The notes below the pieces were generated by a model. The model was not told where the DNA came from and did no database searches. It saw nothing but the letters and a program-made list of their open reading frames with translations. Shown piece after piece: positions 20,207-29,035 of a stretch of 64,000 nucleotides of DNA. This DNA comes from Alkalicoccobacillus plakortidis. Its GTDB lineage: Bacteria; Bacillota; Bacilli; Bacillales; Bacillaceae_D. Location: assembly GCF_023703085.1 (NCBI RefSeq), contig NZ_JAMQJY010000001.1, positions 1,922,001 through 1,986,000 on the forward strand. Reading direction: 5' to 3'. Position 1 is the first letter of the stretch, and the number at the start of each line of letters is the position of its first letter. A program made the position numbers and the translations under genes.

Positions 20207-21285
20207 GTTGCTATCAGCTCCTCAATGACTTTCAAATGTTGCTCTGCACTTCGGCTCCACGTAAATTGCTGGACTTGTTCTCGGCCTTTTTTGATCATTT
20301 CTTGTTGTAAGCTTTTATTGTTTAAAAGCCTCACTAACTGCTCACTTAACTCCACATCATCATGAGGATCAAAATAAACAGCTCCTGCCTCACACACCTC
20401 AGGAATCGAAGCCGCCGTAGATACTAATGTAGGTGTGCCACAAGCCATCGCCTCTAGCGGCGGAAGTCCAAACCCTTCATACAAAGATGGAAATACCAAC
20501 ACCTCAGCATGGTGGATATAACTTTTTAACACATCATCTGACACATAACCCGTAAAAGAGATCCGGTCTCCAAGAGCCGAAGATCGCTCAAGAAACGTTG
20601 CATCTCCTGAAACAAACCCTTCTTTTTTGCCAACAATCACAAGCTTATGTGGAATCTGATCAGCAACTCTTGAAAAGGCATCTAGGAGCACACGCAAGTT
20701 TTTATGAGGCTTCACATTGCCCACATAGACAATATACGGCTTCTTCTCATTCACTTCGGCAAACTCACTCGCGAACCAATCCTTTGCCACCCCATTGTAA
20801 ATCGTTGAGACAGGCATTTGCTTACCTAAATGCTGATGTAGCTCCTGTTTCGAAAAATTTGATACTGTAATCACCTGATTTGCTTTTTTACCTACACTCT
20901 TAAATAAAAAACGGGAATACAGCTTTTTCAGCTTGCCATCAAGCAAATGCGGCATAGCCAGATGAAACGCATCATGCACCGTCACAAGCAACCTACCCTT
21001 ATACGAAATAGGAATGTTAAAATGCGGTACCCAAAGCAGGTCTGAATCACTTGTCACTTTCCTAGGGATATGTAATTGCTCTCCGATTGAATAGATTGCT
21101 TCTGTCGTCGGCAACACCCTAACATTCGGTAACAAATCCCACCCCAACTGTTTTATCTCTTGTGGATCACCAAGTAATCTAACCTCAAAGGAGGAATCAA
21201 GAACATACGGCACAATATTTCTGATGTATGTACCAATTCCTGAATGATGGATCATCCGTACATCAATTGTGATCGTCTTGACCAT
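20203..21285 (-). CDS. GT4-family glycosyltransferase (mannosyltransferase-like)
   Basis: This 360-residue GT-B enzyme starts TITIDVRMIHHSGIGTYIRN, typical of WbaZ/mannosyltransferase-like proteins. The donor-binding half reads YIVYVGNVKPHKNLRVLLDA and VFPSLYEGFGLPPLEAMACG. It is second in the operon and overlaps the next gene by 4 bases. The exact linkage and donor cannot be read from the sequence. Confidence 0.85.
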   Translation of the reverse strand: MVKTITIDVRMIHHSGIGTYIRNIVPYVLDSSFEVRLLGDPQEIKQLGWDLLPNVRVLPTTEAIYSIGEQLHIPRKVTSDSDLLWVPHFNIPISYKGRLLVTVHDAFHLAMPHLLDGKLKKLYSRFLFKSVGKKANQVITVSNFSKQELHQHLGKQMPVSTIYNGVAKDWFASEFAEVNEKKPYIVYVGNVKPHKNLRVLLDAFSRVADQIPHKLVIVGKKEGFVSGDATFLERSSALGDRISFTGYVSDDVLKSYIHHAEVLVFPSLYEGFGLPPLEAMACGTPTLVSTAASIPEVCEAGAVYFDPHDDVELSEQLVRLLNNKSLQQEMIKKGREQVQQFTWSRSAEQHLKVIEELIAT

Positions 21286-21300
21286 AGTCTCCCCACCTTC

Positions 21301-21981
21301 TCAATAAGCTCCATTACGCATCAGGACTTTCCAAACTGTTCTGAAAATAATCGATACATCCAAACTCACACTGCGATTCTTCACATAAAAAAGCTCAACA
21401 TCCACACGCTCCGGATAGACAACTTCACTCCGACCCGTCACTTGCCAATAACCCGTTACCCCTGGTTTCACCGATAGAAAAAGATTCACTCTATCCCGAT
21501 ATTCCACAAGCTCGTCCTGAACTACAGGACGTGGACCCACCAAACTCATCTCACCTTTTAACACATTAATCAGCTGTGGAAGCTCATCTAGGCTTGTCTT
21601 ACGCAAAAATGCCCCTATTTTTGTCACACGTGGATCCTCATGAGGCTCAAGCTTATAATTATTCGCCACATATTTTTGATAAAGTATTTCATCTGCTCTC
21701 ATCTTGTCCTCCGCATCGATGACCATCGAACGAAATTTATAAATGTAAAACAACTTCCCATTTTTCCCTACACGTTGCTGCCTAAAGAAAATCGGACCTC
21801 GTTTCTCCTCAAATAAATACGATAAGCCAATCACCAAACAAAGCGGTAAAGTCATCACAAGACCAATGATTGCTCCACACACATCTAGCAAACGTTTCAC
21901 ATACAAATAACTAGGCTGATCCATTGTTGCATCTAAACTCTCACTTGCAGTATGAACAGAAGTTCCTTTAGATACGCCCAT
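21301..21981 (-). CDS. Undecaprenyl-phosphate sugar phosphotransferase (initiating enzyme)
   Basis: This 226-residue bacterial sugar transferase places the first sugar phosphate onto undecaprenyl phosphate. One membrane segment ([20 protein letters not shown]) precedes the catalytic core with [40 protein letters not shown] and GPRP. It is the short form without the N-terminal CoA-binding domain. GGAGGTAAAGG precedes the ATG. It is the first gene of the operon, behind the structured leader. Confidence 0.92.
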   Translation of the reverse strand: MGVSKGTSVHTASESLDATMDQPSYLYVKRLLDVCGAIIGLVMTLPLCLVIGLSYLFEEKRGPIFFRQQRVGKNGKLFYIYKFRSMVIDAEDKMRADEILYQKYVANNYKLEPHEDPRVTKIGAFLRKTSLDELPQLINVLKGEMSLVGPRPVVQDELVEYRDRVNLFLSVKPGVTGYWQVTGRSEVVYPERVDVELFYVKNRSVSLDVSIIFRTVWKVLMRNGAY

Positions 21982-22010
21982 CCTTTACCTCCAATGGATC
22001 TGTCTTAGTC

Positions 22011-22028
22011 CGTTCTCAAATAAGAACG
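22011..22028 (-). promoter_or_regulatory. SinR-like inverted repeat, gene-proximal copy
   Basis: CGTTCTCAAATAAGAACG is a palindrome built from two GTTCT half-sites. The SinR biofilm repressor of Bacillus is known to bind GTTCTYT half-sites in eps promoters. This copy lies 30 bases before the first exopolysaccharide gene. Confidence 0.5.
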
Positions 22029-22039
22029 ATCTCACAAAA

Positions 22040-22150
22040 AAATAGTCTCTTGCAAATGCCTAAGCAGACTCTCACCCTCCCCTCGAAAGGACCTGCTTAC
22101 CCATTCGAATCTATAGCTACGAGGTTTCCCCCAGAGGCATCTAACCTCCC
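22040..22150 (-). ncRNA. Structured 5' leader of the eps operon, candidate EAR/epsC RNA
   Basis: In the minus-strand transcript AGATGCCT (22135-22142) pairs with AGGCATTT (22054-22061), closing a domain that contains a second 7-pair stem TAAGCAG/CTGCTTA (22061-22067 with 22093-22099) and G-rich internal segments such as CTGGGGGAAACCTCG. Bacillales exopolysaccharide operons carry a processive-antitermination RNA (EAR/epsC) with comparable G-rich loops. Position and nested pairing fit; I cannot align it to the covariance model, so the family name is tentative. Confidence 0.5.
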
Positions 22151-22275
22151 CTCACACTGCTCAGCGGCGACAAGCGCCTAAGGCCAAAACCCACAGAACA
22201 ATCGAGTTCTTCCGACGATAACGGCTCAGGAAGAAGTAACCGAAAACATATACGATCGAAATTTATCAAACGATC

Positions 22276-22291
22276 GTTCTTAAATAAGAAC
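22276..22291 (-). promoter_or_regulatory. SinR-like inverted repeat overlapping the eps start site
   Basis: GTTCTTAAATAAGAAC is a perfect palindrome of two GTTCTT half-sites that starts about 10 bases downstream of the -10 box, an ideal place for a repressor. It is nearly identical to the copy at 22011-22028. Confidence 0.6.
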
Positions 22292-22300
22292 TTGTCGTTC

Positions 22301-22329
22301 ATTATAAAGTACGATTCAGGAATGATCAA
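22301..22329 (-). promoter_or_regulatory. Sigma-A promoter of the exopolysaccharide operon
   Basis: TTGATC (22324-22329) and TATAAT (22301-22306) are separated by exactly 17 bases on the minus strand. The predicted transcript begins within the SinR-like palindrome and carries a leader of about 300 bases. Confidence 0.75.
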
Positions 22330-22489
22330 CTAAAAACCTATATATTTTTCATTATAACGAACAAAATCACGACTTTTCTCACACCTCTAATAAAATTAGT
22401 CTTACATATAGCGACAAAGGTATGACAATTTAATCAGGACTGAAAAGGGGGGGTGTGGAGGTGTGGCAAGAGTGTGGGCGCAAAAATGA

Positions 22490-22745
22490 TATAAGGATAA
22501 AAATGGACCATTTTTATTCATTTAAGGAGGACCAAGACGGTGCTGGGATTTAGCAAGAGGAACTCATGCTTCTCCAAGATGCTTCGGTGCTTTAGCAAGC
22601 GCGATTCTCTTTACTCAGAGGAAATGACTCCTTATCAAGCCGGTTTATGCACTTACCAAGCGCAGCAACACTTTACCAAGCTCAGAACCCCTTCAGCAAG
22701 AACTTCCCTGCTCTTTTCAAGAGCTTGTGCCTCTTACCAAGAAAC
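22490..22745 (+). repeat. Family A array A2a with leader palindrome
   Basis: The block opens with a palindromic leader AAAAATGGACCATTTTT followed by TTTAAGGAGGACCAAGACGG, then cores of type CAAG at 22534, 22555, 22576, 22597, 22616, 22637, 22658, 22678, 22698, 22719 and 22739, spaced 19-21 bases. The core is TA[GC]CAAG[AC]. It is followed by a second, partly duplicated block. Confidence 0.75.
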
Positions 22746-22764
22746 ATATGTGTTACTTCAATTG

Positions 22765-23095
22765 AAATAAGGATAAAAATGAACCATTTTTAATTCATTT
22801 AAGGGGACCAAGACGGTGCTGAGATTTAGCAAGAGGAACTTCTGCTTCTCCAAGATGCTTCGGTGCTTTAGCAAGCGCAATTCTCTTTACTCAGAGGAAA
22901 TGACTCCTTATCAAGCCGGTTTATGCACTTACCAAGCGCAGCACCTGATCAGCAAGAACTTCCTCACTCTTTCCAAGAGCTCTGTCCTCTTACCAAGACG
23001 CAGCAACACTTTGCCAAGCGCGGCTCTCAATCAGCAAGAACTTCTCCCCCTTACCAAGCGCAACATCAGCTTACCAAGAATCATCGCTCCTCTCC
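22765..23095 (+). repeat. Family A array A2b, partial duplicate of A2a
   Basis: The first 165 bases repeat the leader and first half of array A2a almost base for base (AAAAATGAACCATTTTT, then ACCAAGACGGTGCTGAGATT and so on). The second half has different spacers while keeping the CAAG core every 20-21 bases. The block ends just before the glucosaminidase terminator. Open frames across both blocks are by-products of the 21-base period. Confidence 0.75.
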
Positions 23096-23111
23096 CCCTT
23101 CCCCCCACAAC

Positions 23112-23141
23112 AAAAAAACTCCGACCGCATAGTCGGAGTTT
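23112..23141 (-). terminator. Terminator of the glucosaminidase gene
   Basis: AAACTCCGAC and GTCGGAGTTT form a perfect 10-pair stem with a 6-base loop and a following T-run on the minus strand, right after the stop codon. Confidence 0.85.
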
Positions 23142-23148
23142 AATCATG

Positions 23149-26100
23149 TTAACGATAAACCGGAATATCTAAGCTCAAGTTATATGAGCCAATACCCTGA
23201 TAAAGATTGTACATGCTATGCACTTGTTTTGATGCCCAACCAATATCGGTTGCATATTGGTGAGTTGGACGGCCGTTACGTACCATTCCTTCTGGATTCC
23301 AACGCATTTTGTAAAGCGAATTTTGTCCAGCCAATACATATCGATCGCCAATAAACTTAGCTCCACCTACGATTGATTTATAAGGAGTTGTCCAAGCCTT
23401 GTTCATATGCATATTTTGAACCACATTCAATTGGGCAGCTGTCTACCGCGCCAATACCGTACATATTGTAAACAGTGACACCGTTATATTTCACTCCACG
23501 AGCAAGGGTAGAACCACCATTTCCTGTCTCAAGTAGTGCGTGAGAGAGTAAGTAAATGTCATTGATTCCGTGAGTTCGTCCTGCGTCAATGAATGCTTTT
23601 CCTTGTCCAGCTAAAGTTCCTTTGCCGCGCAAGTAATTGTTTAAAGCCGTTTCAGTTGCTCCACTTGTTTTTGCTAAGTCAAGGAACTGGAACTGTTGAA
23701 TCTTATCGTTAATAAAGTTGTTCGGATCTAGGTAGTAGATAATATCTTTTTTCGTTGCATCTACCCAGAACAATTGATACCAGTCACCAGTTTGACGACG
23801 GATGGAAAGCCTTTTTCCATTTTTCAATTGATCTACAACTGCATAGTTTGTTCCAGGGCCACTACGAACATTAAGAGTTGTAGCATTTACGAAGTAGTTA
23901 TTTCCACTTTTGCGTACATAATTTTTATGAACGTATTGAGTGTAGCGGTCTGTTTGAGCGTTTGCTCCGTACTGCATGTTTGCTGCTTGATCAAGTGTTA
24001 GGTTGTAGCTCGAATAAGTATCCTTATTTTTTGATAAATAACTCTCATGGATCCAAACTGTTCGATTGTTTAGAGTTCCACGATACCAAATATTATTGCC
24101 AACCTTTTCAGTTAAATTCGTTTTAAATATTTGGTTTCTATAGTTCGAAAGATTATAAACATGATCTTTCGACCCTCCCCACGCTTTTGAATAAGCTTTT
24201 CCTGTACCATCAATATAAAAATTAATTTGGTTCTTATCTGAAGTTGTATGTGCATGAGTACTAACATCTGAGGTGTGTACCCAACCTACTGTTCCATTTA
24301 CTGCGCTTGGTTGTGTACTAATTAAATAATAGGTGCCTCCATTATAAACTGCTTCACGTTTAATATAATAAACCGTGTTTATTAATTGACTTGTATTTAA
24401 TGTTGAACTATTACCTAACTCTTTATAAACTTTTGCACTTTTATATAAATGACCAAGTCTACCTGTAGAACTTTCCCCTACAACTGGATTAGTATCTAAA
24501 TATGTGCTATGCATCCATACCGTTTTCCCATTTAACTTTCCTCGATACCAAGTATTATTACCAACTTTTTCTGTTAAACTAACTGAAAACTGATAGCCTT
24601 TATAATTCGATAGGTTATAGACTAAGTCCTTGGAACCGCCCCATGCTTTTGAATAGGCTTTTCCAATTCCCTTTACATAAAAAGTTTTCTGCGTTTTATC
24701 AACACCAGTGTGTGCATGTGTACTAATATCTGAGGTGTGCACCCAACCTACTGTTCCATTTACTGCGCTTGGTTGTGTACTAATTAAATAATAGGTGCCT
24801 CCATTATAAACTGCTTCACGTTTAATATAATAAACCGTGTTTATTAATTGACTTGTATTTAATGTTGAACTATTACCTAACTCTTTATAAACTTTTGCAC
24901 TTTTATATAAATGACCAAGTCTACTTGTAGAACTTTCCCCTATAACTGGATTAGTATCTAAATATGTGCTATGCATCCATACCGTTTTCCCATTTAACTT
25001 TCCTCGATACCAAGTATTATTACCAACTTTTTCTGTTAAACTAACTGAAAACTGATAGCCTTTATAATTCGATAGGTTATAGACTAAGTCCTTGGAACCG
25101 CCCCATGCTTTTGAATAGGCTTTTCCAATTCCCTTTACATAAAAAGTTTTCTGCGTTTTATCAACACCGGTGTGTGCATGTGTACTAACATCTGAGGTGT
25201 GCACCCAACCTACTGTTCCATTTACTGCGCTTGGTTGTGTACTAATTAAATAATAGGTGCCTCCATTATAAACTGCTTCACGTTTAATATAATAAACCGT
25301 GTTTATTAATTGACTTGTATTTAATGTTGAACTATTACCTAACTCTTTATAAACTTTTGCACTTTTATATAAATGACCGAGTCTACTTGTTGACTTCTTA
25401 ACAGGATCACTTGCCACTCTCATAGCGAACATGCTAAACATTGGCATGTCTTCTACTTCTTCTTCAATCGCAAGCTCTTCCTCTATTTTCTCTTCAGTTA
25501 CAGTTTCTTCCACTGCTTCTTCTTCAGTCACAGCTTCTTCTGCTTCCTCTTCAGTCACAGCTTCTTCTTCTTCTGTTCCCTCTTCAGTTACAGTTTCTTC
25601 TGCTTCCTCTTCAGTTACAGTTTCTTCTGCTTCCTCTTCAGTTACAGTTTCTTCTGTTCCCTCTTCAGTTACAGTTTCTTCTGCTTCGTCCTCAGTCACA
25701 ACTTCTTCCACTGCTTCTTCTTCAGTTACAGCTTCTTCTTCTGTTCCTTCTTCAGTTACAGCTTCTTCAACTGCTTCCTCTTCAGTCACAGCTTCTTCTT
25801 CAGTCACCATTTCTTCGTTTGCAGGTTCTTCTTCTTGCGTAAGAAGCAACAAGCAATCATTAAGAACAGATAATTCTTCTTCGTTAAGTTCGAGAAGAAC
25901 AGTTAATTCCTCTTCAGTAAGTTCGAGTTGATCTAGGTCAAAGTCTTCTAGATCTTCTTTGCTAAGTTCGTCCCTTTTTAGTAGGTCAGATAGACAAGCA
26001 TTTAAATCCTCAAGCTCATATGTATCCTCTTCTATCGTAATAGGGTCTTCGAAATCAGCAATAGGATCACTCGTTACATTAGATTCTGCAAGCGCAGCAT

Positions 26101-26161
26101 ATGGTGACAAAAGGTTAAACAATAGAAAAAAGACAACAAACATGGTGACAATTTTCTTCAT
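23149..26161 (-). CDS. Secreted modular glucosaminidase (autolysin), one frameshift
   Basis: The protein has a signal peptide (MKKIVTMFVVFFLLFNLL, cleaved near AALAES), an acidic region rich in EEAVTEE repeats (about residues 110-235), three GW/SH3-like modules of about 154 residues for cell-wall binding, one bacterial SH3 domain (NATTLNVRSGPGTNYAVV) and a C-terminal glucosaminidase domain (THGINDIYLLSHALLETGNG). It hydrolyses peptidoglycan. The end is frameshifted at CCAAGC 23392-23397; removing one base joins AYEQG to WTTPYKSIVGGAKF. Total length is about 1003 residues. The strong negative charge of the linker would suit salty or alkaline surroundings. A TATAAT-like box lies at 26218-26223. 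Confidence 0.85.
24020..25395 (-). repeat. Three tandem 462-bp coding repeats in the glucosaminidase
   Basis: The GW/SH3-like modules are encoded by three units of 462 bases (154 codons). Units two and three are almost identical at the DNA level over their full length; the most C-terminal unit has diverged in its middle. The near identity points to recent duplication or gene conversion and invites copy-number change. Confidence 0.85.
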
Positions 26162-26365
26162 ACAAAACTCCTTTTTATAGTGTAGTAATAAAGGTTTACT
26201 TCTTAAAACCCAGTCCTATTATACTATATAGAACGGAACTGTTCCTACATAAATATGAAAAAATATCAAAAAGTCTAATGGTATTTTCACATTTTTGTAA
26301 AATATACAGTCTATTATTACATCGGTATTCTCAGATGAATGTTTACACTTTCAGGAAAAAAGAAT

Positions 26366-26400
26366 ACAAAAAACACAGTACCTAGTAGGCACTGCGTTTT
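26366..26400 (-). terminator. Terminator overlapping the VanZ stop codon
   Basis: AACGCAGTGCC and GGTACTGTGTT pair with two G-U pairs around CTACTA, followed by a T-run. The stem includes the last codons of the vanZ-like gene. Confidence 0.65.
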
Positions 26401-26885
26401 CGTTTCTTTTGTTTTAACCACCAAACCATTAACAGGATGCCAATGGAGCCTCCGACCGTATCAATGATGACGTCACCGATCAAACCTTGACGTTCTGCAC
26501 TGAAGTACTGGCGCGTCTCATCAATACTTGCATACATAAGTACCGAGAAGAATGTGATGGCTGCTGCCGTTCGTGTTCGCACAAAAAAGGCAAGTAATCT
26601 CGTAGCGAGAAAGCCTACTACAGCAAACACAGAGAGATGCGAGGCTTTGCGAATAAAAAATTCAACAAATCCAGCGACTCCATTCGCCTCAATACTTCGC
26701 GTTTGGTATCCATACGTGAAGGAGATCTTATTCACGAACGTATTCTCAAGCCAGTGAATCGGCAGCTTATTTAGCGTGGGCCGAATATCCTGGTTAGAGT
26801 ATGGTTGAGACGTTGAGTAAAAAATGAGACTAATGACCCCCACAAGCAGGGCAGCAGTGATGTACAGCTTCGTTTTCTCTTGCAA
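26382..26885 (-). CDS. VanZ-family membrane protein
   Basis: This 167-residue protein has four hydrophobic helices and the VanZ-family features FFIRKASHLSVFAVVGFL (conserved K-x2-H) and YASIDETRQYFSAERQGLIG (conserved DE-x-Q). VanZ-like proteins are associated with envelope and glycopeptide or lipopeptide tolerance; their biochemical activity is not established. It stands alone, with its own terminator. Confidence 0.85.
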   Translation of the reverse strand: MQEKTKLYITAALLVGVISLIFYSTSQPYSNQDIRPTLNKLPIHWLENTFVNKISFTYGYQTRSIEANGVAGFVEFFIRKASHLSVFAVVGFLATRLLAFFVRTRTAAAITFFSVLMYASIDETRQYFSAERQGLIGDVIIDTVGGSIGILLMVWWLKQKKRKRSAY

Positions 26886-26953
26886 GGAATCACCGTTCTT
26901 TCAAGGTTTAGATATTCATAAAATTGTAGCATTATTTTCCAAGGTGGACAATG

Positions 26954-27966
26954 TTAGATTTGCTCTGACCTGAGAGCGATAGAATCCTTTATCAGATCGA
27001 TAACTTGCTCCATTTCTTGCTTTTTTTCTGGAAGTGAATGTTCTATCTCTTCCAATTTGTTGAGTGCTTCCTCAACAATAAGTTCGTTTCTTGCTTCTAA
27101 AGAAGTGAATAATAACAAATTCACATCAAGATACACTCTCGCTTCTTCTGTAAAAAAATCATGAAGTTCTTCGGCATTTTCAGGATACTGTTCATCTAAA
27201 AAGGTTGTAACAATATTTCTTTGACTATGAATCGTGTTGATTAAACCTTGCAATTCTCCCTCTTCAAGCTCAGCAAATCCTACTTCCTCCATTCGGATCA
27301 ATGCTTCATTCAAGTCAGCTTGCTCCTCTAAATAGTATCCAACATATTCACCAAAAACGTTTAGATATTCATCTAGCTGTAGGCCAAGCATTAAAACAGT
27401 TACATCACCAATCGAATACGACTCCTGATCTAATAAATCTTCATATGTAGATAAATCGGTAGCTAAATCATGCTCCGTTACTTTCTCTTCATATTGCTCC
27501 AATTGATTATCAAAGTCGGAAATAAGACCAGCATATTCCTCAGCAAACCTCATAAAATCATTTTCCATTAATTGATACTCACTAAAAGATACGATTGATT
27601 CATGATTTCTTTTTAAATTAAGGAGATTAACATGAAGTTCCTGATATGGTTCGGGTATCCCTTCTTCCGTCGTTCTATCTAAATAAGTAGACATCGTCTC
27701 ATCAAGTGCTTCTTGTTTTTCTTGGATATGGATAAGCGAATTGACATAATGCCCATCCTCAACAAGTCTATCAAAAAAAGTAGCACTGCTGACTGCAAGT
27801 CCCCGAGGTCTTTTTCTACCTCTGTAAGGGAGTCAAGATATTGTTCCTTCATATCAATCTCTTGCTCTTGTGACGGCTCCTCCGTATTGTTGCAAGCTGC
27901 CGATACTAATAGTACTGCTGAAATTGGAACAGCCGTCCATAAACCTGTACGTTCCAAATGAAACAC
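26954..27966 (-). CDS. Helical lipoprotein of unknown function, one frameshift
   Basis: The N-terminus has a hydrophobic segment and a possible lipobox (VSAAC, Cys about residue 25), then an acidic linker and long amphipathic helices rich in Glu, Leu and Gln. This resembles YkyA-type cell-wall-binding lipoproteins in general design, but I cannot assign a family. The frame breaks in a run of seven A at 27773-27779 (plus strand); restoring an eighth gives AVLLFFDRLVEDGHYVN and joins the halves to about 337 residues. This break is a long-homopolymer error, unlike most others in the window. Confidence 0.6.
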
Positions 27967-28116
27967 ACCTTTCTTCTTGCACGCTCTTATACTAAGTACT
28001 GTTTATTGTAACAATAATTTCTTGGTTTTGGGTGAGAATTCCATGACAATGATGAAAACACTATTAAATGAAAGAATATGCGGGAATCTATTTATCCTTA
28101 TTCAGTGACTTCACGC

Positions 28117-28151
28117 AAAAAAGAGCCCCACCCTCCTCGGGTATGGCTCTA
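28117..28151 (-). terminator. Terminator of the uspA-like gene
   Basis: AGAGCCATACCC and GGGTGGGGCTCT form a stem with a GAGGA loop and six T, just after the stop codon. Confidence 0.85.
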
Positions 28152-28155
28152 ATCA

Positions 28156-28575
28156 CTATCGCACAATCAACACTGGTATTTTAGCGTGCTTAGCTAGTTT
28201 ATGGCTAACACTTCCTAGCACAAGGGTTTGCAATTCATTACGACCGCGGCTTCCGACAACTAAGCAGTCATAATCATTTTCCTTTAGGTGCAATAGAACC
28301 ATGCGGGCGGGTTCACCACGCAAATAGAAGCTGCCAGTTGAAATCCCTTCTGATATAAGATATTCCGTATTTTCAGCAAGCATTCTTTTGGCTAAAGCGT
28401 CCGCCTCCGTGTTATCGCTATATAAAAAGACTTCCGAGTGACCTCTTACATCAACACAGTAAACGAGATCGATATGAACTTCTTTTTTATATGGCTCCAC
28501 CATTTCTATTGCTTTTTCTATACCTTTTCTCGCATGTTTTGATCCGTCCGTTGCTACCAGTATTCGTTTAAACAT
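28156..28575 (-). CDS. Universal stress protein UspA family
   Basis: This 139-residue single-domain protein begins MFKRILVATDGSKHARKGIE and ends with the ATP-binding pattern GSRGRNELQTLVLGSVS followed by KIPVLIVR. ATP-binding Usp proteins are cytoplasmic and linked to survival under stress. I start at ATG 28575 because AGGAGTGTGGCAT precedes it; the longer open frame upstream lacks a ribosome site and is not Usp-like. Confidence 0.9.
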   Translation of the reverse strand: MFKRILVATDGSKHARKGIEKAIEMVEPYKKEVHIDLVYCVDVRGHSEVFLYSDNTEADALAKRMLAENTEYLISEGISTGSFYLRGEPARMVLLHLKENDYDCLVVGSRGRNELQTLVLGSVSHKLAKHAKIPVLIVR

Positions 28576-28737
28576 ATGCCACACTCCTGTCGCTATCTTG
28601 TATAATCTGAATAACCGGCCAGTTATTATTCTATACCCTTTTTTTCTATTAATAACACCTAAACCCTCAAAGGAAAGGTTTCCCAAATAGTGTTCAGGGT
28701 ATGCATTAGGATAAATACCCAAAATAAGGAGGATACG

Positions 28738-28986
28738 ATGTCAAAAAATGCGATCAAGGTACAGATTTTAATTAGACTGATATTTGCATTATTTTTAACT
28801 GTCTTTTTTATTACAGCAAGACAAACTGGAGTCGAGTACTCAATGATCTCATCCATTCTCTCAGGCATTGTCTTCACGATGCTTCTGATAGCAGGGTTTG
28901 CTTCTCTTAAAATGGGTTATCGAGCTATAGGAGTAGTGGATTTATCGACAGCTGTAGTCATATTGGGTTTCGGAATTTTGTTATAA
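28738..28986 (+). CDS. Small membrane protein (82 aa)
   Basis: The frame starts at ATG 28738, directly behind AAGGAGGATAC, and encodes three hydrophobic helices (LIRLIFALFLTVFFITARQT, then SGIVFTMLLIAGFASLKMG, then a last helix ending GILL). I do not recognise a family. It is divergent from the uspA-like gene and convergent with the transporter gene, with a shared terminator. The longer frame from 28690 has no ribosome site. Confidence 0.7.
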   Translation: MSKNAIKVQILIRLIFALFLTVFFITARQTGVEYSMISSILSGIVFTMLLIAGFASLKMGYRAIGVVDLSTAVVILGFGILL

Positions 28987-28988
28987 AA

Positions 28989-29022
28989 AAAGAGCACTTT
29001 AACGGATCGTTAAAGTACTCAC
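28989..29022. terminator. Bidirectional terminator between convergent genes
   Basis: GAGCACTTTAACG and CGTTAAAGTACTC pair almost perfectly with A-runs on the left and T-rich sequence on the right, so it can serve the plus-strand small gene and the minus-strand transporter. Confidence 0.7.
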
Positions 29023-29035
29023 TTTGTTACTAATC

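Noticed and set aside
22141..22329. Minus-strand 62-aa frame in the eps leader
   Set aside because: It overlaps the promoter, operator and structured leader, lacks a ribosome site and has no recognisable protein features.
22540..23172. Open frames on the plus strand with FSKR/YQAQ repeats
   Set aside because: They come from the 21-base period of the family A arrays, which keeps a frame open by chance; there is no ribosome site and no known domain.
25431..25931. Ser-rich open frames antisense to the glucosaminidase acidic region
   Set aside because: They mirror the repetitive GAA/GAG-rich coding sequence of the real gene on the minus strand.
28577..28722. N-terminal extension of the UspA protein
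   Set aside because: The added residues are not Usp-like and the true start has a good ribosome site at 28575.
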